Source of the DNA: Dryocosmus kuriphilus
Taxonomy: Eukaryota; Arthropoda; Insecta; Hymenoptera; Cynipidae
Reading direction: 5' to 3'
Length of the DNA stretch: 64,000 nt
NCBI GenBank assembly: GCA_038277395.1
Contig: CM076193.1
Span: 83,839,583-83,903,582 of the forward strand
Both the position numbers and the translations under genes were made by a program. Shown in pieces: positions 32,462 to 43,494 of the stretch; the first letter of the stretch is position 1; each line of letters begins with the position of its first letter. Below the pieces are notes generated by a model. It saw only the letters and a program-made list of their open reading frames with translations. It ran no database searches and had not been told where the DNA came from.

Positions 32462-34095
32462 AGTGTGTTATTTGTTATAAAATGTTGAGCAATAATGCCA
32501 TGAGACCATCTCGTCTGGAACGACATTTGTCAGCAAAGCATAGCGCGTTTAAGGACAAGCCAAAGAAGTTTTTTGCTTTAAAATCTGGCAGTTTGAAACG
32601 CATGAAATTGGATAGTACTGGTTCTTTTGCGCAATCATCTGAAAAAGTTTTTGAAACTTCGTATGAACTATCGCTACTCATTGCAAGGTCAAAAAAAACC
32701 ATACTGTAGGATAATCACTCATCAAACCCTGCCTGTTGAAAGCACCTGATATCATTCTTGGACCAGAAAGTAAAAAAAAAAATTTCGCAAATACTTCTCT
32801 CTGACAACACTGTGAAACGTCGGATTGATGATATGGCTGAAGATATCAAGAAACAGGTAGTAGACACCGTGAAAGAATCAAAATTTTATGCAATACAGTT
32901 ACACGAGAGTACAGCTGGTACAGACAGCACAATGTTATCAATTGTTAGTTTTCGTTTGATATATACAAAACGAAACAATCAAAGACGAACTACTGCTTTC
33001 TACAGAGTTAACTACTACTTCAAAGGCAATTGGTATAATGACAGTCATTTCCGAATTCTTTGAAAAACATGAATTGCCATGGCAAAAGTTGATTGGCATA
33101 CTCACAGACCGGCAATGCTTAGATCTCGCTCAAGATTCGCACAGTTGGTAAGACAGAAAAATCCTAATTTAGTTGTTATTCACTGTTTCATACACCGCCA
33201 AGCCCTGACGGCTAAGACCCTTTCAAATGAACTCATCGCTGTCTTGAAATTAGGTATTAAAATTGTCAATTTGGTTAAAAAGAGTGCGTTGAATACTCGA
33301 CTTTTTAAGACTCTTTGTGAAGATTTGGGTACAGAACATAAGACACTGTTATTTCACACTGAAGTGCGCTGGCTTTCGAAAGGAAATATGCTGGCAAGAT
33401 TGTTTGAGCTTCTAGATGAAGTTATTCAGTTTTTGGAAACTCACAAAGAAAGTGAATTATTTGAGGAATTCAGAAAACCACGGGTACAAGTGGTATTTGC
33501 TTATCTATCGGATACGTTCGATTCGTTGAATTCATTGAACTTCAAATTGGAAGGTGGACATTGAAACGTAATTTCTCATCGGGATGCAATGACAGCGTTC
33601 ACTGAGAAGTTGTAACTATAGAAACATAAAATTTTAGCATGCAATTATTCCTGCTTTCCTAAGTTACCTACAATCACAGAAGAAACGTGCTTTAAACAGG
33701 TTTTTGATGAAATCCATACTAAGACCGAAATATCAAACCACTTGCAGCACCTCACAGATGAATTCAAGCGCTATTTCCCTAACTCGTGTGATAATAATAT
33801 TATCCATTGGCGACAGATCCTTTTCAGGTTGACATAGACGTGTTACTAGAAATACTACAAGAGCAAGCTTTGGAACTTAAAAATGATTCTGCTGCCAAAT
33901 ATGATTTTGAGAAGATGGATAAGCCATTATTTTGGGTAAAATATCTCAAAGTTTATCCCAATATAGCAGGAGAAACACTAAAACTATTTTTACCCCTTTC
34001 AAGTACTTATTTGTACGAAAGGGCATTTTCAGCAGTTGTAACTATAAAAACGAAGTATAGAAGCAAACTCGATATTACTAGTGATTTACGTTGAC
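32462..34095 (+). pseudogene. hAT transposase, ZBED5/Charlie-like, broken
   Basis: An exon begins after CAG at 32459-32461 with a BED-type finger (C-x2-C at the start, then ERHLSAKH). Later segments: RRIDDMAEDIKKQ and AIQLHEST (32.8-32.93 kb, near the first catalytic aspartate region), VIHCFIHRQAL and HTEVRWLSKG (33.18-33.39 kb), and the C-terminal dimerisation block with SSTYLYERAFSAV (34.0 kb). Homologues have aspartate where HEST has H-E-S-T. Frameshifts or stops occur near 32707, 33060-33080, 33564 and 33800. It runs head to head with the - strand hAT but belongs to a different hAT subgroup. Such genes are often domesticated in animals; this copy is a pseudogene. Confidence 0.85.
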
Positions 34096-34315
34096 CAATT
34101 TCTTCTATTCAACCCAAAATTGGGAATATTGTGAAAAATATGCAAGCTCATCCATCACATTCATTGTGCGAATTTTGTCTTTTTTTCTTATCTGTGAAAA
34201 TATATATTGTTAAATAAAAAATTTAACTGAAGGTTGATTTTTGGACTTATATTATCCTTGTTGTATTTTAAAAATACATGGCGAGTCCACTGACTTCTTT
34301 TCGCTTGAGCGGGAG

Positions 34316-34317
<2 letters not shown>

Positions 34318-34398
<81 letters not shown>
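34318..34398. repeat. G-tract: 41 G, T, 39 G
   Basis: The run is broken only by T at 34359. It lies between the hAT coding end and the hAT right terminus. Predicted poly-Gly and poly-Pro open frames across it are artefacts. Length is likely uncertain in assembly. Confidence 0.95.
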
Positions 34399-34399
<1 letters not shown>

Positions 34400-34435
34400 T
34401 TTTCATTTTATGCAGTAGGGAGGCGTGACAAAAAA

Positions 34436-34453
34436 AAACTTTGGAAACCTCTG
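34436..34453. repeat. Right terminus of the + strand hAT element
   Basis: AAAACTTTGGAAACCTCTG reads in reverse as CAGAGGTTTCCAAAG, matching the CAGxGGTTxxCAAA form of hAT/Charlie inverted termini. An 8-base duplicate of the following ATCTAAGC was not located on the left. Confidence 0.5.
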
Positions 34454-34489
34454 ATCTAAGCTGAAAAACAAGCTGAAACAACCAATGCT

Positions 34490-34758
34490 CAATCTAGCAC
34501 GCAAATGACATAAAAGTTCATTAATAAATTCCTCAGTCTACAGAGTCGGTTCGTTCTTTAAAAATACCAAGTCTCTCTCTTCTCTTCTTCAATTTTATAT
34601 TGATTAGTAAAGTAATCAACGATTCGCTATTTAAATCTTTCGTATAAACCCATTTTATTCCTGCTTTTCCTTTTAATTGTTCGCACATTTAGTCATCCCA
34701 GGGGGTGCTGCCTCTAGCGGCCAAAGGATGCGTAAACAATCTTTCGCGGATTGTTACA
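34490..34758 (-). repeat. Gypsy 3' LTR (outer end uncertain)
   Basis: On the - strand a purine tract (CTTAAGGGGGAAAG, 34772-34759) is followed by TGTAACAATCCGCG, the expected LTR start. The distal end near 34490 is a guess because no second copy exists in the window to align. Confidence 0.6.
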
Positions 34759-34884
34759 CTTTCCCCCTTAAGAAAAAGTTGCTCTATAGCGCAGCTTTTA
34801 ATAATTTCTCAGAAGCCCACTTTTGCAGTTGCGAAATAACTTATGTATAAGCCTTTATGTAGTCATTATGCGCGGACTCTGAAT

Positions 34885-36060
34885 TCAATTTTTGCGGAAT
34901 CGGTCAGGTGGTATACGTATGACGCATGTCACTGTCCGTCGCAGCCAATAAACGACACGCGCTTCGTCTGGTGATTGGTGTAAACTACTGTGTGAGAGTG
35001 GACAGCGAATCAATACTCTTAAGGCCATATCTGATTTAGGCAAAGGGCTTATCAAGTCCACTTGTATTTTTTCAAATGTATCCGTAACACACATGGGCAA
35101 TTTTGTTTTTACCCGTACTAAATTCTTCTTCTGGCAAGAATCACATGTTTTTACATAATTCTGTACGTCTTCTTTCGTAACTTTCCAATAATATCGTTCC
35201 TTTATTCGTTCTAAAGTTTTAAAATTTTCCTTATGCCCTCCAACGACGGAGTCATGATACTCTTTTATAATCTGGGACCTTTGATTTTCAGGAGGGATAC
35301 TAACCTCTTCAGTACATACTGTAATTTTATAATCTCCTTTCCCAAAGCACGTTCTGAAAATTAATTCTACTGTTTTACATGTCAATCTATCGAACCCATT
35401 TCCCCTTCCTGAAATAATAAAATATTTTACTTTGAGCTCTTCTACCGCATCTTTTAATGTAGATACTGCGGATTCAATATTAATCGCATATGTAGTATCG
35501 TAAAATCTTTCTTTAACGAAACGATTAAATATTGCCTCCCCCTGGGCAGGCATTAATCCACCGACTTCAAGTTCTTCATTTTCATCCCACCTGTACAACA
35601 GTATCTTAACATATTCACCCCCCATGGACCTTCTCAAATCTTCACTTATTACTTCATTATCCTTTTCAAGATTTAGTATGAATTCGCTTGGGACTACGTT
35701 CTCCTTATCTGACCTGCATGCGCATGCCTTAAGGTCCTTTAAACTTAGTGATCTACCCGAAGATTTCCCCGACCGGGTCCCCGGCCCTTCAATCGGCGAC
35801 AAATCCCTATCACAACTCAAAGCTTGTCTTGATAAAATTTCATTAGTGACCCTGCTATTGACTCTTCCCGAGCGCAACCCAGGCCCGTTGATCGGCGGTA
35901 TGCCAAAGTCATCGGCCAGGGCTTCTACTGATTTTCAACAGTTTCAGACCTGCTGTAAGCCTTCTCCACGCTATTCTTAAGTAAATCCCGTAGCAGCCCG
36001 CTTACGTCATGGGTCCTAGCTCTTTTAAATTTTCTTTGGCCTGACAAATCTGCCCATATC
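34885..36060 (-). pseudogene. Gypsy pol: spacer and integrase zinc-binding domain, truncated
   Basis: The frame contains a spacer with a doubled motif (GPGLRSG and GPGTRSG around 35870-35780). It then has the HHCC integrase N-terminus (EYHDSVVGGHKEN, then CDSCQKK near 35140) and the start of the catalytic core (IQVDLISPLP near 35070). Beyond this the protein no longer resembles integrase, so the DDE core has been deleted. Confidence 0.82.
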
Positions 36061-36070
36061 CATAGAAAAA

Positions 36071-36986
36071 TTGATTGGTAATTTCCTTTTGGAAGTACCT
36101 TGGCAGAACGTTCCCGTTGAATTTTCGCCAACATTACCAGACCCAAAGAAACTAAAGGATGTTATGCAATTCCCTCAACCGAAGAGCCGTAAGAATGTCA
36201 AGCAATTTTTAGGACTTGCTGGTTATTATAGGCGTTTCCTGCCGGGCTTTGTCTTGATAGCCAAACCACTAAACAATTTGCTGAGAAAGAATGTCGCATT
36301 TAAATGGACCCCAGAGATCCAGTCGGCTTCTGATGAAATAAAACGTATTTTCTGCACCAAGCCGTTGTTACAATATACCGATTTTAGCAAACCATTTGTA
36401 GTGACAGTAGATGCTTCCGATTTTTCCATGGATGCAGTTTTGAGACAAAATCCAATAGACAAGGATTTGCAAATTGCGTATGCCTCTCGTGCGTTGACTA
36501 GAGCACAGTTGAGATATAATGTTACTGAAAAGGAATTACTTGCTGTAATTTTTGCTGTTGTGCAATTTCGACCTTACATCTATGAGAGAAAATTTATTTT
36601 AGTCACTGATGAATCAGATGAACGACCCTACGCTAGGTTCTAAGTTGGCTAAATGGAAGGTAAGGTTGCAAGAGTATGAATTCGAGGTAGTACATAAGCC
36701 AGGACGGATGAGTTCTAATGTGTATGCATTGTCTAGAAACCCCGTCGCTGAGGTGGTACAAAATGAGGAAGAGGATATTGATTCAGATGCCTCTGAGGTG
36801 GACGATCGGGGTGCTGGTGAAGTACAGGTCCTAACGCTTCCTGCGACTCCATCAAAAGTGGATGAGGTCTGGTATCGTGAATATCCTATAGAAAGATTGT
36901 TTGTTTCATCCCTCCCGAGTAATTATATGTCTCAAATATCCCATTTCATTACTATAGAACTTACATTTCCTCATCTAAATCACTAG
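36071..36986 (+). pseudogene. Gypsy pol: RT thumb and RNase H, inverted segment
   Basis: Encodes the RT connection (RKNVKQFLGLAGYYRRFLPG), RNase H start (FVVTVDASDFSMDAVL), ASRALTRAQLRYNVTEKELLAV and, after a small deletion plus frame change near 36610, the RNase H tail (KWKVRLQEYEFEVVHKPGR) with an acidic linker. It sits on the + strand between - strand RT (37014) and - strand integrase (36060). The RNase H tail abuts the RT side and the thumb abuts the integrase side. That is the order expected if one ~0.9-kb block of the same element flipped in place. Confidence 0.85.
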
Positions 36987-37013
36987 ATTAGCAGTTTTTA
37001 GTTTTCCTAGTAT

Positions 37014-38330
37014 TTATAATTTTCCATTATGTTCTGTAAGAGATTTCGCGTATACGACTATATCGTCCATGTATACGAATAGCTCAATTCCTTGTAATCC
37101 AGTAAGGACTTTATCCATTAATCTCTGGAAGGGCGCAGGTGCTCCCTTCATTCCAAAGGGTAATATATTAAATTGATAATGCCCAAAAGACGCTGAAAAA
37201 GCAGTTTCATTACGATTTTCAGGTTCAACTTCTATTTGATGGAAACCCATAGCGAGATTCAATACCGCGAAATACTTTGCACCCCCCAATTGGTCCAAAA
37301 TATCGGTTATATTTGGAGGTGGGAATGCATCTCCTACCGTTTTTCATTAAGGCTCTATAATCAATAACCACACGCCAACTTTTATTCCCTTGAGGATCAG
37401 GCTTTTTTGGTACTATACAAACCGGTGAATTGTAAGGTGAGTCCGAGGGCGTGATTGACTTATTTTCAAGCAAATCCTCGGTCTCTTTTCGTATCACCTC
37501 TTTTTGTATAGGCGGGTACCTGTATCCCTTTTTAAAAACAGGCATGTCATCTGTCAGTTTGACGCGATGTTTTAATGTCGTAGTGCAACCTAATCTATCC
37601 CCCTTTAAATAAAATTGTTTCGGATATTTAGTCAAAAGTGTAAGCAAGGATTCTCGCTCTTCCTTGTTCAAGTTTGAAAAATCTAAATTATCTATTAAAT
37701 GAGTAAAACCATCCTCTTTAAAACTCATAACGCCATATTTTTGCCTTTTCCTTGCTGATTCTAATAAGAAACTAGCTAGCTCACGTTTTTCTAACGTAAT
37801 CGAAGATAATATAAGTAATACATCTCTAGTGGTAGTATTTATACAATACAAGGAAATCTTATTTTCTACAACCTTGACTAAAACTTCCCCCATAAATACT
37901 CCCTGGCCCAAATCTACTAAGGGTATATAACCTTCCTTTACTTCGAGATTTGTCGCTGTAAACGTAATGAGTTGCTTTGTCCTTACTTTTATTTGTAATT
38001 TTATATTATTAGTTTCTGTGGAAAACGAAATAATACCCAACGGATGATTTATTTTTTTTTCTTTCAGATACATGGAGGCGTCCTTGAGAAAGGGCATTCC
38101 CAGGATTCCATCTCCTGGTAACGGAAGATCGTCGGGGACCACTTGAAAGGGGCAAGGACTACCACTTATTGTCAGCAGTGCTTCGCCCATTGTAAACACC
38201 GGTTTTTCTCCTATTCCGCATAAAATAAATCTAAACCTTTCGTCAATTTTTACCGCATCTTTTAATTTTCCTTGTGAAATATACTTAGTTCAACACCAGT
38301 ATCTATTAAAAATTGTCCCTTGCCATCTTT
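37014..38330 (-). pseudogene. Gypsy pol: protease and RT fingers/palm
   Basis: A retropepsin active site (LIDTGVEL) lies near 38300. The next open frame (38199-37225) covers the rest of protease and the RT start (DSPYNSPVCIVPKK, WRVVIDYRAL). A frameshift near 37300-37340 leads to the palm with LAMGFHQIEV, LPFGMKGAPAPFQRLM and YMDDIVVYA. Coding ends abruptly at 37014 at the junction with the inverted block. Confidence 0.88.
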
Positions 38331-38379
38331 TAATTCAACTGAATTTATATTGACCCTCGGAGAGTTTTCTTTTTTTTTT

Positions 38380-39869
38380 TTGATCCCACGCATGTTATTC
38401 CTATTCTCTTCGATTCTTTTTGCCAATTTTTTGCAGTCGTTTATTACGTGATCAGTAGCTTTACAATATTTACAAAAATGACCTGCCCTTATTGATTCTT
38501 CGGTCTTAGTACAATCTCGCGCGAAATAAACCGGTTACTGGCATCTAAAGGAGAGGGGAGGCGGACCAACGTTTTGGCGCACTTGCGACAAGTTTTAGAG
38601 GGTATACAGGCGGGCATAGCACAACCCCTCTCAAAGTGACCCGGCATGCCACATCGGCGACAGATCACTTGTGAGGGGGCCCCTCACTGCACGCCTCTCT
38701 CCACCTCTTCCCATGGTTACGCCCCCTCTTGATTTGCCATTTTGCCCTTGCGATCCTTGACTCTTATTTTCCGCAAATTTTCCCTTTCCTGCCTCGATAT
38801 TATGGGCTCGCGCATTTCCCTTGTATGATCTAAATCTATTTCCTTGATATGTCTTATCACGTCCAGTTACGTAATTTTCAATTTTTTCGGTTTTCCCGGT
38901 TCGCGATTCTTATACAGGCTTCTCGTATATTGCACCTCCCATTCTGCCGATCGAGCTGCCATAATTGCTTCTTGAAGAGAATTCTGTCTTTCTATTCGCA
39001 CTCGCAAAACCATTCGGGGGTCTAATCCCATTATGAAGTTTTCGCACGCCATATCCCTTGCGGATTTAATCATTGGGGCTGCAAATTCAATGGGATTCTT
39101 TTCTTCAACTATTTCTATTACATTTTTCAAGAGATGTCTAACTCCATCCCTGTAATCTTGCACAGTAATATTTTGTGTCATTGTTGCCAAAAGTGAATTT
39201 AACTGAGCTTTCATTGCTCGGTAAAAATGTTTTTCAGATGCTTTAACAATTCTTCCAGGGTGTATATCTCCCTATCCATTAGTGCATTATATGCACTTCC
39301 CGCTATTCTTGATCTTATGATAAAGAATAAATGTTGTCTATCCCTTCCTGAAATAGAGTTTCGCGCGTTAATGCAATCACGAATAAACCTGCTCACGGGA
39401 ATATTTTTTCCATCAAAATATTTAGGCAGAAACTTCAAAGCGGTCTTAAAAGGAATAGGATACGGAGGCTCAGGTGCCGGTTGGGTCAATAATTTCAACT
39501 CGTGTACGGGAGTTTCTGGTGGCTGGAACCCCGACGCACTTGCTTGTACTTCGCTAAGACGCGCATGCAGGGGGCTGTTTGCTGTGCGATTTAGAGACAT
39601 GGCTTGGATCTCCTGCGTTAAATTTCTTACGGCTCCGCGAAAAGGTGATGGCTGCATTGACTGCAGCGGGGTGATGTTACCGGTATCGTATTCTCACTTC
39701 GCACTGTAAGTACAGCGTCAGGCTGGTTCCATTCCACGTTATATTCTATTTGATCAGTTACAGGAGTAGCACCCTGTATTTGCCCTTCCGCCCCGTTTGC
39801 TTCATAATCGTTACTGGGACCTCCACCCCCTAACATGGGTGACTTCAACCCGTTTTTTTCTTCCGCCAT
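38380..39869 (-). pseudogene. Gypsy gag, frameshifted
   Basis: Start chosen at the ATG ending at 39869 (MAEEKNG). Frames change near 39650 and 39212. The middle resembles insect gypsy Gag (FLPKYFDGKNIPVSRFIRDC). Two cysteine-rich stretches follow, near 38640 (ICRRCGMPGHFERGC, a clear CCHC knuckle) and near 38470 (CKATDHVINDC). Confidence 0.75.
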
Positions 39870-41180
39870 TTTCGCCCGCACTCTACCTTTTAAGAATTAC
39901 CCCACTAATAGTCCACACAGGACGCATTTAATGTGGTAACAAATTGCTTTAACTAAAGGGAAATCTTTTAATGGAACCTCCCTCGTTTTAATAACTAATA
40001 TTAGAGTGTGGTTTACGGGGCGCACGAACGGAGCCGACGCAACATAACCTCCGATAAGGGAGCGACATGCAGCGCCATCGGACGGTTTGTATAACACAAT
40101 TTCAGAGGCAACGCAGCAGATCTCCGTTACGAAGAGGATGACTCCAGTATCGGCAGAAGACCCCATCACCTAGAAGAGGATCGTTACTAAGAAGAAAATA
40201 TCTCCCGTATCGACGAAAGTCGACATCTTATCAACAAAGAACTCCACTAGCGCTACCGAGAGAATTACTCTCGTACCGTCGAAGATCACCGTCGATCTCG
40301 AGGACAACCCCATCTTTACCCTGGAAACCCCGCCTCGAACAAGAGAACCTAACCCTCAGCTCGAGTAACAGCTACTAGCCTTAGCAATGACAGGTGTCAC
40401 GTACCGCATACAACAAGGTGTGCCCGTCTTCCTACTTTTCGGTCTGCTTACACCGTTGTCGCCAGTCAGCAAGGCGTAGATCGCTACGCGCGCAGTCCGC
40501 TAGAGTTTCGACCGCTCTATCCACACATCGCCGCTCACGGAACCTGAAGCACGGTTGGGACGTGCCTCCTCCGAATAGACGTCATAGTAGAGGCGGTATA
40601 CGAAGCGTGGAGTACCCTTCGCCCAAGACTACCCCCGAAAGACAAGCCGAATCATCGGAAGCCGGCTCTCCCCTTCTGGATATACGATCTGGAAGTCCGT
40701 CATGGGAATTGGAACTAAGCGCTCTCCCCAAAGTTAATAGCCCGCCTAGGTATTAACATCGGGGATTATCACCCTCTGTTACCGTAGCTTCCCACTTCGT
40801 GCTCGGAGTTTCCTCGTCTACCAAATCGACGTCGACTATCACCGGGGCGACCTACATCTACGCCACTCCAAGGCCCAGTCACCACACCTTTCTCACGGAT
40901 TGCGTCCTCTACACCACCTTCCGACTCTGCCCAGGACCTTTCCACCGTTGGTAAGTCCGAACCAACTTCCGCATCCGCCACGACGTCAGGAAGAGGACGT
41001 AAGATTTTAGTCCTAGTCAAATGCCGGAATCGACCGGTCACGCTCAGTGCCCGAAACGCACGCAGTTACGTCATCGCAAAGGAACTACCGCATTAAGTAG
41101 ACGCCTATCCTTCTCTCATGTAACCCTATTTTTTACAAGCCTCGCAAACAACCGGTCTTTTTCAGGGACGCCAAATATTT
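39870..41180. other. GC-rich block upstream of gypsy gag
   Basis: About 1.3 kb clearly richer in G+C and CpG than its neighbours, including 40200-41060. Open frames on both strands (40394-40756 +, 41041-40769 -) have no recognisable domains and are probably by-products of composition. It may be the 5' leader of the gypsy element, or a separate inserted fragment. Confidence 0.45.
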
Positions 41181-42395
41181 CTGACACGGGATAAATTCTT
41201 ATTTTCCTAAATGAGTCAGCCTCAGCCCACAGCTGACCTCAGTATGTAAATTATAATATTTATTAATCTACTATTCCACAGGTTTTTAATGTATTTCAGA
41301 AAGTAGTGAAATTCCACTAAAAATATCTACAATGCAAAAATTAGCTAAGTACAACTTTATTAGTCCAATTAAAAATGTAAAAAAGCTTTTTCCTAAAGAA
41401 CATATGTTCAGCTGAATATTATCTTTTCATAAATGAAATAGGGGTTATATTGTTCCTCTTTAATGCAGCACAAATCTAAAATAAAGGTTATAGTTTCAGC
41501 ACTGACCATTTACAAGATACGTGGAAGGGAAACCATCTCTTTTTGTAAAGCTTACAGTTTGACAAATTATGCTTATTCAAGGCGAATCACTGTCCTTGAG
41601 TTCTTTTAAATTCACTGGAATTTCTTTAAAAACGAATTTTAGTAAATTCAAGAGAATTTAAAGGAATTTAATTGGATTCAAGAGAACTAAAATTAATTTA
41701 AAATGATTTAAGAGCATGCAACAGAATTAAAGGGAATTCAAGTGATTTTATGGAATTTACGAGAATTCTACTGAATTCAGTCGAATTGAGAGGAATTCGA
41801 CTGAATTCGAGTACCAGGATTCGCCTTTCAATATTGACATTTTGTTGACCAATTTTTTTTTCTTTCTTTTTTTTTGACTTCTATCAAATTTTTGCTCACT
41901 TCAGGGCCTTTTATTCTTAAAAATGTGTTACAACCTTAAAATTGAAAAAAAAAAATGGTAGCTGCTTTTTCCAAACAATGCTAACCTTTTAATAAGTCTA
42001 AAAAATGTTCTTAGTTCGTTCGATCTTAAATTTCGAAAGCGTTTTAGGTTTTACAGTTGAATGCGGGTTCGTGGATTGAGTTTGAATTTTGCGAGTTGAT
42101 TTCGGGTCCGCGGTTCAACCTGCAAACCCGACAGCCCACGAACCCCATCCATCATCCAACCCGAGCCAACTCACACCAATTTTGCACACACCTACTATTA
42201 AAAGGATAATTTTTGTGTAAAATTGAGCTATTTTAGTAAGAAATAAAATTCGTTTTACAATGATTGTTTAATTATTTTTCCAAACTTATTTTTGTTTCTT
42301 GGACAACTTTCATTTTACAAAACTGAACCCTTTGAAGCATACATTTTTATAATGAACGGATTTTTATGGAATTTGTTGTACACGTGTTTTTGGTG
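41181..42395. other. AT-rich intergenic DNA
   Basis: No gene seen. It contains the GAATTCAA-type tract listed separately. A GC-richer patch (42040-42180) has repeated GGGTTCGTGG/CCCACGAACCC and CAACCCG-like words, suggesting a small foldback remnant. Confidence 0.35.
41600..41815. repeat. Degenerate GAATTCAA short-period tandem repeat
   Basis: About 20 imperfect copies of an 8-12 base word close to (A/G)GAATTCAA, for example AATTCAAGAGAATTTAAAGG and AATTCGACTGAATTCGAG. Many contain an EcoRI-like GAATTC. Confidence 0.75.
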
Positions 42396-42580
42396 TCGCT
42401 AATTACGAATCCGTTATCAGATTTTCAAAATTCAAAATGGGTGATTCAAGATAGCGGACACCGAAATGAAAAACCGTGATAATATTGGCGAAAATATATA
42501 CTCGGGGGGGTTTTGGGCTCGCTGATTACAAATCCGTCATCAGATTTTCAAAATTCAAAATGGCGGATTCAAGATGGCTA
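42396..42580. repeat. Two direct copies of a dispersed 62-bp module
   Basis: Copies at 42396-42457 and 42519-42580, both TCGCTxATTAC then AATCCGT, ATCAGATTTTCAAAATTC, AAAATGG and GATTCAAGATxGC. A related copy forms part of the palindrome at 1488-1545. This is a dispersed repeat of the same family. Confidence 0.85.
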
Positions 42581-43494
42581 CATCGCAATAAAACACTGCA
42601 ATAATGTTTTTGCGCGATTTTTGACTTTTCAAACAAAATTTTGACTTTAAAAAGTCCCAAAAGCCTGATGGCATCTAGGCAAAAAATGGTGGTTGGATTT
42701 TAATTCAGCGAGAAAAACAACTACAGAAACAACACGTCCCATTTCAACGACACAAGTTACATTTTGTTGACAACTAATTGCTATAAGCATTTGAAAAATC
42801 TAGTCATTCCGCATTTTTTACTGCTTCCTCAAATGCTCTTTTTTTCTGGTGTATTTTTATCAGTAAAAAGTCTTCAAGTTTTCAAAAAATGTGTCATACC
42901 CAGCTACAAAATAATAATCTTAAAGACGCACACACTCACGGATTTTTTTTGTATACTTTTATCTGTAAAAAGTCCACGGACGTTAAAATAATTTTTAAAT
43001 TAACTTGGAAAAATATAATCTTAAAAAACACACAAACGACCTTTTGGAAATAACATGTTGTCTCTATTATTTTTATTCCATGGACTCATCAAGATATTTC
43101 TAGTAGATTTTTATTAACAAAATGTCCGCAGCACAGACACTATAAATAATACTTGAAGTCAGCTGAAAGAAGATAATTTTTAAAAACACAAAATTCAGTT
43201 TTTTTTAAAATTCTCAATATTTTTATTTATAATTTCATAGAGATATCAAATTTTTTCCAAGATTATTTTTACCACAAAAAAAGCTTTAAATAAATGAAAA
43301 TATTCTTTCGCGATTTATATCTTTTAAAATTTTATATTTAAAACATGAATTATTAGCACGAGTTATTTCCAATGGAGCTTCAAATAAAAAGCTTTGGAAA
43401 TATTGGAAGACGGTTAATATCTCCAGAAATGAAAAAATTACATCTACAAAGATATTAAAATTACGAAAATAAGAACATTTTCAAATGTATTTTG
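42581..43494. other. AT-rich intergenic DNA with a tandem remnant
   Basis: Apart from the tandem remnant at 42848-43195 no structure or gene was recognised. Confidence 0.35.
42848..43195. repeat. Three decayed tandem units of ~110-130 bases
   Basis: Each unit has a TxTTTTTATCxxTAAAAAGTC-like start and an ATAATCTTAAAxACxCACA-like end: 42848-42935, 42950-43035 and 43105-43190. Similarity is moderate. Confidence 0.5.

Larger units (their letters stand above)
34490..41176 (-). mobile_element. Ty3/gypsy retrotransposon with internal inversion
   Basis: On the - strand: gag (39869-38380), protease and RT (38330-37014), integrase N-terminal region (36060-34885), then a purine tract and an LTR start at 34758. 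The RT-thumb/RNase H segment (36071-36986) lies on the opposite strand. The integrase catalytic core is missing after ~35070. A primer-site-like TGGCGTCCCTGA occurs on the - strand at 41162-41173, but no matching 5' LTR was seen, so the upper limit is approximate. Confidence 0.8.

Noticed and set aside
34188..34481. Poly-proline and poly-glycine open frames
   Set aside because: Produced by the G-tract; no domain on either side in those frames.
35624..35980. 118-codon + strand open frame
   Set aside because: Lies antisense to the gypsy integrase spacer frame, which has recognisable motifs.
40394..41041. Arg/Ser/Pro-rich open frames on both strands
   Set aside because: Composition-driven in a GC-rich block; no motif, and both strands are equally open.
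41162..41260. 5' LTR of the first gypsy element
   Set aside because: Sequence beyond the primer-site-like motif does not match the 3' LTR near 34.5-34.76 kb and does not end in CA.
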